Source of the DNA: Bacillus sp. EB600
Lineage (GTDB): Bacteria; Bacillota; Bacilli; Bacillales; Cytobacillaceae
Length of the DNA: 64,000 nt
Assembly (NCBI RefSeq): GCF_024494385.1
Contig: NZ_JAEVLT010000003.1
Coordinates: forward strand, 62,001-126,000
Direction of reading: 5' to 3'
Below the pieces are notes generated by a model. The model was not told where the DNA came from, did no database searches, and saw nothing but the letters and a program-made list of their open reading frames with translations. Positions 51,302 through 61,150 of the stretch are shown one piece after another. The stretch's first letter is position 1. The number at the start of each line of letters is the position of its first letter. The translations under genes and the position numbers were made by a program.

Positions 51302-52693
51302 ATGAAGTTTGAAACGAGGAGCATTGAGTATATTCCTGCCAATGAGCGTCATGGAAAAGCAAGAGGATTATTTCCTGTTTGGTTTGCGGCAAATATGCAC
51401 ATGACGACACTTGTGACAGGAGCGCTATGTGTGACCTTTGGTTTAAATCTTTTTTGGAGTGTTGCGGCGATTATCGTTGGTAATTTGCTGGGGGCCATTT
51501 TTATGGCTTCTCATTCTGCTCAAGGGCCAAAGCTTGGCATTCCGCAAATGATTCAGAGCCGTGCTCAATTTGGCGTAATCGGGGCGGTTATTCCACTTCT
51601 ACTTGTTATTTTTATGTATCTCGGCTTTTTTGCTAGCAGCGGTTTGTTAGGAGCTCAAGTTTTGAGCAGCTCCTTAAATATCAATTTGACTTGGAGTATC
51701 ATTATTCTAAATATTATCACGTTTATCGTGACAATGATTGGTCATGATCTCATTCATAAAATGCAAAAATACTTATCATGGGTGTTTTTTATCGTTTTTA
51801 TAATTGCTACCGTTATTGTCTTTCAATTGCCTGTGCCCGCAGGGAGTTGGTCACCAGCGCATTTTAATCTATCAACCTTTATGTTAAGTGTAAGTGTAGT
51901 GGCAACCTGGCAAATTTCCTTTGCCCCGTATGTTGCCGATTATTCAAGGTATTTGCCGGTGAATACTCCGTATAAGCAAACCTTCTGGTATACGTATGCG
52001 GGGACGATTCTGGGAACAGGATGGATGATGCTTCTAGGCGTCATTTTGACCACTGCTATTCCAGGGTTCCTAAGCCACTCCGGCGATCATCTGGCACATC
52101 AGTTTGGCGGTTTTGCTTTTATAATGTTTGCCGTCATCCTCTTTGGCCAGCTCTCCATCAATGTCTTTAATTTATATGGTGCCTTTATGTCAACCATCTC
52201 TACTGTGGAACCGTTTTCAAAAATAAAGGTTACCCCAAAAGTGAGAATGTTCTTTGTTTTTGGGATTGCAGCCATCGGGACCTTACTAGCCATTTGGGGC
52301 CAGGGAAATTTCCTTTCCAATTTTATCAACTTTATTTTATTCATTAGCTACTTCTTAATTCCATGGACAGCCATTAACCTCGTTGATTTTTATATACTTC
52401 GGCACGGCGAATACAGTATTAAGGATATCTTCGATCTGAATGGGAAATACGGGAAATTCAACAAGATTACCTCACTATCGTTTTTAGTGGCCATTATTGC
52501 AGAAGTTCCGTTCATGAACTCCTCACTCTATGTGGGTCCGGTTGCCAAAGCATTGGGAGGGGCCGATATTGCCTGGATTTTGGGAATAGTGGTTCCAGCA
52601 GTCCTCTATTATATTATGATGAAAAGAAAATTAAATAGTGTGTCTGAAGCGGACGTCAACATCCAGTCAATTGAGAGTGAGACCATTTTTTAA
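51302..52693 (+). CDS. NCS1-family permease (purine/cytosine/allantoin type)
   Basis: A 463-residue transporter with 12 helices. ATG 51302 has TAGGGGGT upstream; TTG 51296 is in frame. The N-terminus IEYIPANERHGKARGLFPVWF and SQISFAPYVADYSRYLP-like stretch (WQISFAPYVADYSRYLP) are NCS1 hallmarks. Cotranscription with a ureohydrolase suggests it imports that enzyme's nitrogenous substrate. Confidence 0.88.
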   Translation: MKFETRSIEYIPANERHGKARGLFPVWFAANMHMTTLVTGALCVTFGLNLFWSVAAIIVGNLLGAIFMASHSAQGPKLGIPQMIQSRAQFGVIGAVIPLLLVIFMYLGFFASSGLLGAQVLSSSLNINLTWSIIILNIITFIVTMIGHDLIHKMQKYLSWVFFIVFIIATVIVFQLPVPAGSWSPAHFNLSTFMLSVSVVATWQISFAPYVADYSRYLPVNTPYKQTFWYTYAGTILGTGWMMLLGVILTTAIPGFLSHSGDHLAHQFGGFAFIMFAVILFGQLSINVFNLYGAFMSTISTVEPFSKIKVTPKVRMFFVFGIAAIGTLLAIWGQGNFLSNFINFILFISYFLIPWTAINLVDFYILRHGEYSIKDIFDLNGKYGKFNKITSLSFLVAIIAEVPFMNSSLYVGPVAKALGGADIAWILGIVVPAVLYYIMMKRKLNSVSEADVNIQSIESETIF

Positions 52694-52797
52694 AACCTAA
52701 ACAGGCCGACACCTCTTTCGGATATTGTGCCCTCAACCGTGTGTGAACCATTACTGAAAAGAGGAGCTGTTCTTTTTACCTTTCAGCCAAAACGGTG

Positions 52798-52834
52798 AAA
52801 TCTCCAACATCGCTAAATGTTGGAGATTTTTCAT
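52798..52834. terminator. Terminator after NCS1 permease
   Basis: AAATCTCCAACAT (52798-52810) pairs with ATGTTGGAGATTT (52817-52829), then TTTCATTT. Confidence 0.88.
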
Positions 52835-52995
52835 TTGTTCGATTTTCGCTGAATTCCAACAAGCTCGGTCTCAATACCATGTTCATCGAAAAGAGACTTT
52901 AACTTTTTGGCGACAAGGGTTTCATTTTCTGGAGGATTGATACTTTTGATTTTTATACTATCCTGTAAAATTACCTTTGCCTGTTCTTGATTCAT
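52831..52995 (-). pseudogene. M20 peptidase 5' remnant
   Basis: From ATG 52995, with GAGGTAAG before it, a 54-residue frame contains VILQDSIKIKSINPPENE and KLKSLFDEHGIETELV, the N-terminal beginning of M20 metallopeptidases (ArgE/DapE-type, consensus IKIxSVNPPGNE). Everything after this, including all metal ligands, is missing; the stop lies against the terminator hairpin. It might still be translated as a short peptide. Confidence 0.65.
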
Positions 52996-53207
52996 TTTTT
53001 CTTACCTCGCTGCTGACCTTTTATTTATAAAAGAATTTTTAGAGCAACATCTATAAAGGAAAATTGGATATCTATGACACATTTTAGAAGAGATTTGTAC
53101 TTAAATAAAAGGATCAGTTTAGATTGAACAACGATTTTTTATCCGACAACTCATTATTTCCAAAAAAAGGTGGATAATATGCTTAAACACGTTTTTAGGG
53201 GTGAGTT

Positions 53208-53672
53208 ATGTTGGATAAAAAAAAGATATTCTCATTAGCCCAGTTAATTATTCCGTGGCTAACTGTTCCTTTCATGGGAAAACGTTCATTTTTTAGATTT
53301 TTGCCTGTAGCTAGTCTTGTTAATTTATGCCTCAGTGCAACAAGTACAATAGCTAATAAGAAAAAATGGTGGATCAATAAAAATCCTATCTTCCCGGGCC
53401 CTGTAGATTTTACATACTTTCTAGGACCTTATTTTGTTGGCACACTGTGGATATTTAAATTAACTTACGGCAGTTTTTTCAAATACTTACTTACAAATAT
53501 AGCAATAGATTGGATTAATGCTTTTCCTTTTTTCTCTATCTCTCAAAAAGTTGGATTATTTAAATTTAAAAAGATGAAAGCTAGCACGTGGGGAGTTATG
53601 AGTGTGTGTTGGGCCATTTTAATTTATGGGATTCAGTATTTAGTGGAACAATCCATTAAACCAAAAAAATAG
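53208..53672 (+). CDS. Hypothetical four-helix membrane protein
   Basis: A 154-residue protein with about four hydrophobic segments, start MLDKKKIFSLAQLIIPWLTV and motif KKWWINKNPIFPGPVDFTYF. AGGGGTGAG precedes the ATG. I do not recognise a characterised family. Isolated gene; no operon partner. Confidence 0.7.
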   Translation: MLDKKKIFSLAQLIIPWLTVPFMGKRSFFRFLPVASLVNLCLSATSTIANKKKWWINKNPIFPGPVDFTYFLGPYFVGTLWIFKLTYGSFFKYLLTNIAIDWINAFPFFSISQKVGLFKFKKMKASTWGVMSVCWAILIYGIQYLVEQSIKPKK

Positions 53673-54171
53673 TTCTCAAACAAGATTTTAAAGGATTTTC
53701 ATTCGGAATGATTGGTAACGAAGAAAAGTGTACCTGAGATAGAAGGATATTTCAAAATACAAAAAGAAATTATTTCCTTGCAAGATGCACTTCAACTGGT
53801 TCAAGATCAGGCTAATGTTTCCTTAAAGTAAGAGAAAAGATCCTATAGTAGTTCATTCACGAACTTGAATTGCTATTGGGGATGGCCTGTTAACCTAAAT
53901 ATGAAACATTTTAACAAAGAAGGCTACTGATATTCAGCAGCCTTCCTTGTTAGAGTATACAGCATCGGCGGAGGAGAACTATAAGTAGGGACCAGTCGTT
54001 GTGCCTCAATAATTTTGCAGAAGATGAACTGACGCAGGATGGGGCAATTTTTTTCGAAAAATCAATTTTTCTTACACTTCCAGCCCAAAAAATCATACTA
54101 TACATTACGTACTGGGCATTTATCATGAATAAGAGAAGCCCTTTAAACTTTGAGGAAAGGATTAAAAAACC
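53673..54171. other. Intergenic region with terminator, no gene supported
   Basis: A hairpin at 53919-53949 (AAGGCTACTGA with TCAGCAGCCTT) looks like a terminator. A 39-codon frame at 53715-53831 (EGYFKIQKEIISLQDALQL) lacks a ribosome binding site and is unassigned, perhaps a gene remnant. Confidence 0.45.
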
Positions 54172-54471
54172 GTGAATAATAATCAAGATACATGGAGCAA
54201 ATCTATGAATGATGACAATACATGGAGCAGAACTATGAATAATGACAACACATGGAGTCAAACTTTTAATTTCACGCAACAGCCTGCCGCATCTGCCTCT
54301 ACTTCTAGATCTGCTCCTGTCCCCATCACTGTCCCGGTCAATGTCACACTCCCTGCCCCTGTCCCAGCTGCTCCCCCGGGAGGGATGATAGGCAGGGTGC
54401 TTGCAATCATTTCAGCAGTTTTCTTACTTGGTGCAGCTGTCTTTTTCTTAGTTTCCGTAGTCGTAGAGTAA
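54172..54471 (+). CDS. Small tail-anchored protein with DNTWS decapeptide repeats
   Basis: A 99-residue protein from GTG 54172 with GAGGAAAGGA upstream (long spacing). The N-terminus has three decapeptides of the form M-N-x-D-N-T-W-S-x-[TS], encoded by 30-bp DNA repeats. A Pro/Ala/Ser/Val linker (APVPITVPVNVTLPAPVPA) leads to a C-terminal membrane helix (VLAIISAVFLLGAAVFFLV). This layout, display peptide plus linker plus tail anchor, is unfamiliar to me; function unknown. Confidence 0.6.
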   Translation: MNNNQDTWSKSMNDDNTWSRTMNNDNTWSQTFNFTQQPAASASTSRSAPVPITVPVNVTLPAPVPAAPPGGMIGRVLAIISAVFLLGAAVFFLVSVVVE

Positions 54472-54712
54472 AGTTTCAGAATGGAGCTTTCGAAGCATGA
54501 TTATTTGTCAGGTGAAGCAGTAAGTCGAACCTTATTAGGGACAATTAAGAAAATGAACGAACATTTACTATAGAATTGTAGAAGATTAAGAGAATGTTTG
54601 ATTTATGAAACTAAAAAAGGTACTTCTAAACATCTTAGAAATTATCATAGATTTGAATAGAACCGTTCAAATACTTATAGATATATTCCAATACTCCCAC
54701 TGCATGAGAAAA
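54472..54712. other. Intergenic stretch, possible 30-codon frame
   Basis: A frame from ATG 54482 (MELSKHDYLSGEAVSRTLLG) has no ribosome binding site; probably a remnant. Nothing else seen. Confidence 0.3.
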
Positions 54713-54738
54713 GCCGATTCCTGTAAGCAGGAATCGGC
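54713..54738. terminator. Terminator of the gabD-like gene
   Basis: GCCGATTCCTG (54713-54723) pairs perfectly with CAGGAATCGGC (54728-54738); on the minus strand TTTTCTC follows. Confidence 0.8.
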
Positions 54739-54750
54739 ATGCTTCATTTT

Positions 54751-56142
54751 TTAAAGATTTCCGATAGATAGATATTTAGTCTCTAAATATGGTTCGATTC
54801 CTTCAAGTCCGCCTTCGCGGCCGATTCCGCTTTCTTTCATGCCGCCAAATGGGATGTGAGCGCCAGACGGGGCACCGTCGTTCCAACCGACAATTCCAAA
54901 GTCCAGATGTTCACTCAAATATGTTCCTGCTTTATAGTCATTTGTGAAGAAATAGGCGGCCAGTCCGTACGGGGTACTGTTCGCAATTTCGACCGCTTCC
55001 TCCAAACTCTTAAAGGTGATGATCGGCGCAACGGGACCAAATGTTTCTTCCTGCATAATATTCATGTTGAGCGTTACTTTGGTTAATACAGTAGGATAGA
55101 CAAAGAAGTAGCCTTGTTCTTGATCAACATTGAATTGATTTCCTGCCAGAACTTCCGCTCCTTTTTCAACCGCATCATTAATTTGAGCGACAATTTTGTT
55201 GTAGCCTTTTTCGTTAATAATAGGTCCTATATTCGTATCTTTATCCAGCCCATTACCAACTTTTAGCTTTTTGGCTGCTTCTGCTAATTTTTTAGAGAAG
55301 GCTTCAGCAATATTTTCATGGACAATAATCCGATTGGCACAAACGCAGGTTTGACCTGCATTCCGAAATTTTGTGGCGATTGTCTGATTCACAGCGAAGT
55401 CAAGGTCAGCATCTTCTGCAACGATGAGCGGAGCGTGGCCCCCTAATTCCATTGTTACATGTTTAATCGTATCGGCACTGTTTTTAATTAATTGCTTTCC
55501 GACTGGGGTAGAACCTGTAAAGGTAATTTTGCGCACATACTCACTGCTTGTAAAAATATCCCCCACCATTGTACCGGGACCGTTCACGTATTGGATAACA
55601 TCGGAAGGAATCCCAGCTTCATGTGCCAGTTCTACTAATCTCATTGTTGTTAACGGAGTTTCGACGGCAGGCTTTACAATAAACGGGCATCCGGCTGCTA
55701 ATGCAGGTGCTGCTTTCCTAGTCATCATTGCAGCTGGAAAGTTCCAGGGCGTAATCGCGGCAACTAAACCGATTGGCTGTTTGGTGACAATGATTCTTTT
55801 CGTTTCGCTTGCCGCAGGGACGGTTCTTCCGTAGATGCGTTTTGCTTCCTCTGCATACCAATCAATATAGCTCGTTGCATAGTTGACTTCGCCAAATGCT
55901 TCACTTAATGGTTTGCCATTTTCCAACGTCATAATTTCGGCTATTTCTGCTTTATGTTCTTGGATGACTTGCGACCAGTTTCTTAATAAGCGGGATCGTT
56001 CATGAGCGTTCACCTTTGCCCATTTTTTAAAACTGTCATGGCCATTTTTTATGGCTTGTTTAATTTCTTCTTCACTATCGACTTTTACTTCTTTGATTAG
56101 TTCACCTGTTGCCGGATTTTTCACTTGTAATAATTCTGCCAT
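54751..56142 (-). CDS. gabD: NAD(P)-dependent succinate-semialdehyde dehydrogenase (GabD type)
   Basis: A 463-residue aldehyde dehydrogenase: [20 protein letters not shown] (cofactor), [27 protein letters not shown] (general base Glu) and the catalytic Cys in [13 protein letters not shown], the GQTCxCxNR form typical of GabD. It would oxidise succinate semialdehyde to succinate in GABA or hydroxybutyrate-type catabolism. No gabT nearby, so a different aldehyde remains possible. Confidence 0.85.
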   Translation of the reverse strand: MAELLQVKNPATGELIKEVKVDSEEEIKQAIKNGHDSFKKWAKVNAHERSRLLRNWSQVIQEHKAEIAEIMTLENGKPLSEAFGEVNYATSYIDWYAEEAKRIYGRTVPAASETKRIIVTKQPIGLVAAITPWNFPAAMMTRKAAPALAAGCPFIVKPAVETPLTTMRLVELAHEAGIPSDVIQYVNGPGTMVGDIFTSSEYVRKITFTGSTPVGKQLIKNSADTIKHVTMELGGHAPLIVAEDADLDFAVNQTIATKFRNAGQTCVCANRIIVHENIAEAFSKKLAEAAKKLKVGNGLDKDTNIGPIINEKGYNKIVAQINDAVEKGAEVLAGNQFNVDQEQGYFFVYPTVLTKVTLNMNIMQEETFGPVAPIITFKSLEEAVEIANSTPYGLAAYFFTNDYKAGTYLSEHLDFGIVGWNDGAPSGAHIPFGGMKESGIGREGGLEGIEPYLETKYLSIGNL

Positions 56143-56488
56143 CTAACTCCACCACCTCTTTTTTTGTAGAAACTATTTATCTATAATTTTTTTGAACCAT
56201 CAAGCTTCGGCACTAGCGACTAGTTTGCCACCATCAATATCAATAAAGTAACACTATAAGCATGGTCGGCGATGCAAAGGTTGCCATTGCTTCTCCCTTT
56301 AGCTACATATTTCTTTTTTTTTCCTGTCATTCAAACGCCTTTGATTCAGTGGCATTCTAATCGCCCATTATCATAGTATCAAATTCTAGTAAAATTATTA
56401 CAAAAATCTGATCCAATGAAAAGTACCAAAATAGAAATAAAATAGGTACCAGATGGAGACGAAACTAAATTTGTCAATATAGTTCGGT
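56143..56488. other. Gene-free region with a degenerate dispersed-repeat piece
   Basis: Around 56201-56226 AAGCTTCGGCACTAGCGACTAG recalls the dispersed family at 7915 in part. No gene is supported; a 15-codon frame after GGGAG on the minus strand is not convincing. Confidence 0.35.
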
Positions 56489-56517
56489 AAAGCCAGTTCT
56501 TCAAGAAAACTGGCTTT
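56489..56517. terminator. Hairpin, probable terminator
   Basis: AAAGCCAGTT (56489-56498) pairs with AACTGGCTTT (56508-56517). No plus-strand gene precedes; role unclear. Confidence 0.5.
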
Positions 56518-56584
56518 ATCCCACACGAAGTTTCCACCCTCTATGCAAAAGTTTCGCACAGATTTTCCCTGTTTTCAAAAAGAA

Positions 56585-56608
56585 AAAGCACTCTTAAGCG
56601 AGTGCTTC
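56585..56608 (-). terminator. Terminator overlapping the VanZ-like stop codon
   Basis: AAGCACTC pairs with GAGTGCTT; on the minus strand T-rich sequence follows. The loop contains the gene's TAA. Confidence 0.6.
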
Positions 56609-57037
56609 TGGACCTATCTTTGCCTTCTTCCTTTTTTTCCAAAAAAACAAACAAAGCAAAAAAATAAATGCGCCTACTGAATCAATCATCACATCAAAAA
56701 CGGAGGAGGTTCTGCCTGGTACATACGCCTGGTGCCACTCATCTGTCGCAGCGTAAATGGCCGTAAACAACCATGCAAATTGATAAGCCCGCGGCCGCTT
56801 ATTTAATGCTGTTTTGAATAAAACCGCAAGGATGCCAAAAACGGTCACGTGGGCTGCTTTGCGAATTAAGTAATCAATTATACCAATGCCACTTGAATCT
56901 TTCGGAAAAATATCCCCGAGTATGTTTGTTAAAAAACCTCTAGTGTGTTCATCATTATAAACCGGCAGGGCTGTAAAATAGAAAATTTGTATGCACCATG
57001 CGACCACCAATGCCCACCATATCCAACGAAATTTCAC
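56594..57037 (-). CDS. VanZ-like membrane protein
   Basis: A 147-residue protein with four helices and the VanZ-family signature RKAAHVTVFGILAVL followed by TDEWHQAYVPGRTSSVFDVMID. GTG 57037 is favoured (AGAGG nine bases upstream); GTG 57046 overlaps that site. Function in Bacillus unknown. Confidence 0.85.
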   Translation of the reverse strand: MKFRWIWWALVVAWCIQIFYFTALPVYNDEHTRGFLTNILGDIFPKDSSGIGIIDYLIRKAAHVTVFGILAVLFKTALNKRPRAYQFAWLFTAIYAATDEWHQAYVPGRTSSVFDVMIDSVGAFIFLLCLFFWKKRKKAKIGPEALA

Positions 57038-57186
57038 AAAATCCACCTCTGTGCCATTTTAACGTAAATCGGCAAAGCTGAAAATAGGATTTGAGTCGTA
57101 GAATGTCGTTTTGTCAGAATTATGTAGGAATATCTTCAAAACAACGGAAATGGCAGGGGAGCAGTGTTAGGTTCAGTTTTCCACTA

Positions 57187-57220
57187 AAAAAACGGTCTGG
57201 GAAGGAATCAGACCGCCTTT
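57187..57220 (-). terminator. Terminator of the SDR gene
   Basis: CGGTCTG (57193-57199) pairs with CAGACCG (57209-57215); minus strand ends in seven T. Confidence 0.8.
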
Positions 57221-57249
57221 TATATAGTATTTTTAAAAAACATCAAAAA

Positions 57250-58038
57250 TCAAGTTAACATAGCTCCGCCGTCTATCAAGATTTCTTGACCTATAACGTG
57301 GCTGGATAAGTCGGATACTAAGTACATCATTAGGTTCGCAATCTCTTCAGGCTCGGCATAGCGCCCATCTGGAGCAGTAGCTGCAAATTGTTTTCGCGTT
57401 GCTTCAGCTGCTGCCGGGTCCCCCTGGCCAAAGCCGCTTTCGATGGAACGCATCATAGCTGTGTTTACCACACCTGGACAAACTGCATTTACTCGTACTC
57501 CGTGTGGTGCTGCCTCAAAGGCGGCAGTTTTTGTCATACCAAGAACGGCGTGTTTGCTTGCGCCATATGCAACCATACTTGGAGTTGCCGCCAAACCTGC
57601 CCCTGAAGATGTATTTACAATTGCACCGCCTTTTTGTTCAATCATGTGCGGAAGTACATATTTCAAGCCCAGGTATACTCCACGTACGTTGATGGCCATT
57701 AATTTGTCGAATACTTCTGTAGGGTAATCTACAAGTGGAACAATTTTTCCTTCCCAGCCAGCATTATTTAGGAAAATATCAATTTTGCCATACTTCGAAA
57801 TTGTCTTCTCAACATAGGCTTTAATGTCTTCCTCGCTTGTCACGTCAGCTTTCACAAATAGCGCTTCGCCGCCATTTTCCTGAATTAGGTTCACTGTCAC
57901 CGTTCCAGCTTCGTCAGACAGGTCAACGACGACCACTTTTGCACCATTGTCTGCAAGAGCTAATGAAGCCGCCCGGCCAATTCCGCCACCACCCCCAGTG
58001 ACAATTGCTACCCTACCTGTGAAGTCAAATTTTTGCAT
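57250..58038 (-). CDS. Short-chain dehydrogenase/reductase
   Basis: A 262-residue classical SDR: TGGGGGIG cofactor loop, VVDLS (Asp, NAD preference), NNAG, Ser in NTSSGAG and YGASKH catalytic Tyr/Lys. PGVVNTAMMRSIESGFGQGD is the substrate loop. Similar to cyclohexanol- or 2,5-dichloro-type dehydrogenases, but the substrate is unknown. AAAGGGGGA precedes the ATG. Confidence 0.88.
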   Translation of the reverse strand: MQKFDFTGRVAIVTGGGGGIGRAASLALADNGAKVVVVDLSDEAGTVTVNLIQENGGEALFVKADVTSEEDIKAYVEKTISKYGKIDIFLNNAGWEGKIVPLVDYPTEVFDKLMAINVRGVYLGLKYVLPHMIEQKGGAIVNTSSGAGLAATPSMVAYGASKHAVLGMTKTAAFEAAPHGVRVNAVCPGVVNTAMMRSIESGFGQGDPAAAEATRKQFAATAPDGRYAEPEEIANLMMYLVSDLSSHVIGQEILIDGGAMLT

Positions 58039-58458
58039 GTGATTTTCCCCCTTTATTCATTCATAAAGACTTGGATCGTATAGTATGCGCTTTCATTATA
58101 ACTCAATAGTTGTTTAACAAATCTGAATTTTTCATGAATATTTTGTGGCAGGTCACGGTTAAAAATAGAGAACCGTGTATTTCCATGGAACTTCCTCGCT
58201 GGATCTTGTCCAGAACGATAGATTAGTTTAGTGTGACTTTATTTTAAAGCAACAGAATAGATATAGAAGGGAGATGTTTCAGCACTTCTCCCCTCTATTA
58301 GGCACCCATTTCAATAAAGGTCGAGTATTTTTCATATTTTGGCAGAAAAAAATTGTTTTTTATTGTAAAATTATGATTAATAGTATCTAATTTTCACTTT
58401 ATTTGGCAACGCTTTCGATCAGATTCTTTAAACATGATGAACTAGAGAGGGTTTAACA
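58039..58458. other. Intergenic region upstream of the GGDEF-EAL gene
   Basis: No gene. GGGAGATG and CTTCTCCC near 58269-58293 form a weak hairpin, and TGGCAACGCTTTCG at 58404-58417 resembles a CcpA cre site with one mismatch. Both are tentative. Confidence 0.3.
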
Positions 58459-60864
58459 ATGAATACATTAACACCTCCAAAAAAAGCTACCTTAATTGCC
58501 TGCATGTATTTCCTGTTTCATGCCATATTTTTGTTTATTTTTCGAAACAATCAACGGGACTTAGCGTTTGTTAGTGATTTTTTTCAAACAACCGCTGCCA
58601 TGATTTCGGGTTATTGGCTATTTAAAAAGTATTTAGTGGAACAGAGTAAGGATCGGAAGTTTTGGCTGTTTCTCAGTCTGACGATCTTCTGTTATGGCAT
58701 TGGGATGCTTATCTGGGATTATTACGAACTCTATTTGAACGTCAAAACACCATTTCCTAGTTTTGCTGATCTGTTTTGGATGCTGATGTATGGATTTGTT
58801 ATGATCGCCTATATCTATCTAATGTTCATTAATAGAAAAATAATCCGACTAGGGCAGATAATCTATGACACGTTAATTGTCGTTGTCGTTGCAACTTCGG
58901 TGAGTTGGGAATTAATCCTCAAACCAATGCTAGGTAGTTTAGCAGACCAAGGGATTTGGGACTATATCGTCACTGTCAGCTACCCGATCGGCAATTTAGC
59001 GATCCTCTTTGTTCTGTTATCTTTTTTGAATACAGTCAGCCTAAAACTTTCTTCCAACGTATTTCTGTTTGCTTTTTTCGGAACGTGCAGCTTTTTACTA
59101 GCAGATATCCTGTTTTTATACCTTATCTCCAAAGGACAATATTCGTCTGGCAGCCCTGTTGATCTCCTGTGGACACTGGGAATCTTTATGATTGGAGTCT
59201 CTTCTTTTTACTCTAAAACTACTATCCTTATTATAAAGGACCACACGGATCAAGTTAAAATAGACAAAAAGGGTTGTCCAAAAAGATTCTTTTCATTTCG
59301 GTTATGGATACCCTATCTGGGGGTCATTTTTCTATTTTTCATTATGATGATACAAGGAGAGGGTACTACTAGTATTCACTTCGGTTCCATACTTTCAATC
59401 ATGCTCATCATCTTTCGCCAGATTTACACCTTGGTTCAGAATGATGCCCTCCTTGAGCAGTCCGTTCGGTTAAATCAAGAACTGGAATTTAAAGTCCAAC
59501 AAAGAACGATGCAGATTTTCCGAAAAAATCAACAACTGAAGGAATCTATTGAAAAAGTGGAACACATGGCTTTTCATGATCCGTTAACAGAGCTGCCTAA
59601 TCGACGGTATTTTGAGCAAAATTTAAGAAAAGCACTGAGTCACGCAAAGGAGAAAAATGAACAGCTTGCGGTTTTCTTTCTTGACCTCGACCGCTATAAA
59701 TTGATCAATGATACGCTAGGCCACTCGATCGGTGACCTTTTATTGAAGGAGGTTGCTAGCAGATTAAAATCATGTGTAGGGGACGCTGGCGTTGTCAGCA
59801 GACATGGCGGGGATGAGTTCTTAGCCTTTTTGCCAAATGCAGACAGAAGAAAGGCTGCCATGGCCGCAGAGAATATCCTCGGATCCTTAAGAAAGGTGTT
59901 TATCGTTGGTGAACACCAATTATTTATCACTTCAAGTATCGGGATCAGCTTGTACCCGGATCATGGCTGTGAACCAGAAATACTAACGAAACGAGCAGAT
60001 GCAGCCTTATTTGCCGCAAAAAAGGCGTTTCGAAATCAGTATACCTTTTACGATACATCGATGAATATGGGAACGATGGCTGATCTGGATTTAGAGAATG
60101 AGCTTCGCTTTGCCTTAGAAAAGGAAGAGTTCGTGCTTGTCTATCAGCCGTTAGTTCAAATCCAAGATCGGAAGTTAACGGGAGTGGAGGCCCTGATTCG
60201 CTGGAAACATCCAATGAATGGCTGGATGTCTCCTGAAAAATTTATCCCGCAAGCGGAAGAAAGCGGGTTTATCATTCCTTTAGGTCTTTGGGTGCTGGAA
60301 ACGGCCTGCAGACAGTGGAAGCAGTGGGTGGAAAACGGATACCCACCGATTACGGTAGCTGTAAATATTTCCATTAAGCAGTTTTTTCATCCGGATTTTC
60401 TAAACCAGCTTCGTCTTGTTTTGAAGGAATCAGGAATGGACCCAGCTTATTTAGAGCTGGAAATTACCGAAAATACCTTTGTAAGCAGTAATACGAAAGA
60501 GTTATTTGCGGAACTCAAACGGATCGGAATAAAGATTAGCATTGATGATTTTGGGACAGGATACAGCTCGCTCCAATACCTAAAAAGGCTTCCAATCAAT
60601 AAATTGAAAATTGATCAATCATTTATTAAGGAAATTCCCACCGATGTAAGTGATGTCGCCATCGTCCAAACGATTATTGCGATGGCCCATCATATGAATC
60701 TTGAGGTAGTTGCAGAGGGAGTTGAAAATGAAGACCAGCTGATTTTTCTGCAGAAGAACCTTTGCCATACCGCTCAAGGATACTTTTTTAGTAAGCCATT
60801 ATTGGCGGAAGAGTTGGAGAGAACGGGTTTTGGTGCTGATCCGGTGCGAAATTCACTGTCCTGA
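58459..60864 (+). CDS. Membrane-bound GGDEF-EAL c-di-GMP turnover protein
   Basis: An 801-residue protein. Residues 1-330 contain about nine hydrophobic helices (an integral-membrane sensory domain), then a short coiled coil (335-375), GGDEF domain with intact RHGGDEF active site near residue 453, and EAL domain with GVEALIRWKHP, ITENTF, DDFGTGYSSL, KLKIDQSFI and VAEGVEN. Both halves look catalytically competent, so it may synthesise or degrade c-di-GMP. No periplasmic ligand domain is visible. AGAGAGGG precedes the ATG. Confidence 0.92.
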   Translation: MNTLTPPKKATLIACMYFLFHAIFLFIFRNNQRDLAFVSDFFQTTAAMISGYWLFKKYLVEQSKDRKFWLFLSLTIFCYGIGMLIWDYYELYLNVKTPFPSFADLFWMLMYGFVMIAYIYLMFINRKIIRLGQIIYDTLIVVVVATSVSWELILKPMLGSLADQGIWDYIVTVSYPIGNLAILFVLLSFLNTVSLKLSSNVFLFAFFGTCSFLLADILFLYLISKGQYSSGSPVDLLWTLGIFMIGVSSFYSKTTILIIKDHTDQVKIDKKGCPKRFFSFRLWIPYLGVIFLFFIMMIQGEGTTSIHFGSILSIMLIIFRQIYTLVQNDALLEQSVRLNQELEFKVQQRTMQIFRKNQQLKESIEKVEHMAFHDPLTELPNRRYFEQNLRKALSHAKEKNEQLAVFFLDLDRYKLINDTLGHSIGDLLLKEVASRLKSCVGDAGVVSRHGGDEFLAFLPNADRRKAAMAAENILGSLRKVFIVGEHQLFITSSIGISLYPDHGCEPEILTKRADAALFAAKKAFRNQYTFYDTSMNMGTMADLDLENELRFALEKEEFVLVYQPLVQIQDRKLTGVEALIRWKHPMNGWMSPEKFIPQAEESGFIIPLGLWVLETACRQWKQWVENGYPPITVAVNISIKQFFHPDFLNQLRLVLKESGMDPAYLELEITENTFVSSNTKELFAELKRIGIKISIDDFGTGYSSLQYLKRLPINKLKIDQSFIKEIPTDVSDVAIVQTIIAMAHHMNLEVVAEGVENEDQLIFLQKNLCHTAQGYFFSKPLLAEELERTGFGADPVRNSLS

Positions 60865-61026
60865 ACAAGTGAGTTTACTGCGGGGTTCGGAACTGATCAG
60901 CTGCCAACTCTGGGGGATGACAGCATTTTCCGGTGCTGCCCCACTGCCAAATTCCAGAGCAACTGTGTGTCGTGACGGTCTGTCTCTGTACAACCGAAAT
61001 GAATCTATTGCTTTAAACAAAGAGTA
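60865..61026. other. GC-richer gene-free stretch
   Basis: Higher GC than its flanks, open in a shifted frame (60830-61027) but without ribosome binding site or recognised family. Possibly foreign or decayed sequence. Confidence 0.35.
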
Positions 61027-61060
61027 GGGCGGTAACGAGAGCTTTCGTTACCGCCCTCAG
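61027..61060 (+). terminator. Terminator after GGDEF-EAL gene
   Basis: GGGCGGTAACGA pairs perfectly with TCGTTACCGCCC; CTCAGGCTTTTTC follows. Confidence 0.75.
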
Positions 61061-61150
61061 GCTTTTTCTAAACTAAGTTATATAGAGGATTTTTGTAATT
61101 GTTAATAGATTGGAGCATAATGAATCCAATTAATTGAAGGAGTTTATAAA

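Noticed and set aside
53715..53831. 39-codon frame with EGYFKIQKEIISLQDAL
   Set aside because: No start signal; might be a remnant but cannot be assigned.
56220..56320. Small minus-strand frame MATFASPTMLIVLLY
   Set aside because: Only 15 codons and inside degenerate repeat sequence; not supported.
60830..61027. 65-codon frame after the GGDEF-EAL gene
   Set aside because: Overlaps the end of the real gene in another frame and has no ribosome binding site or family resemblance.
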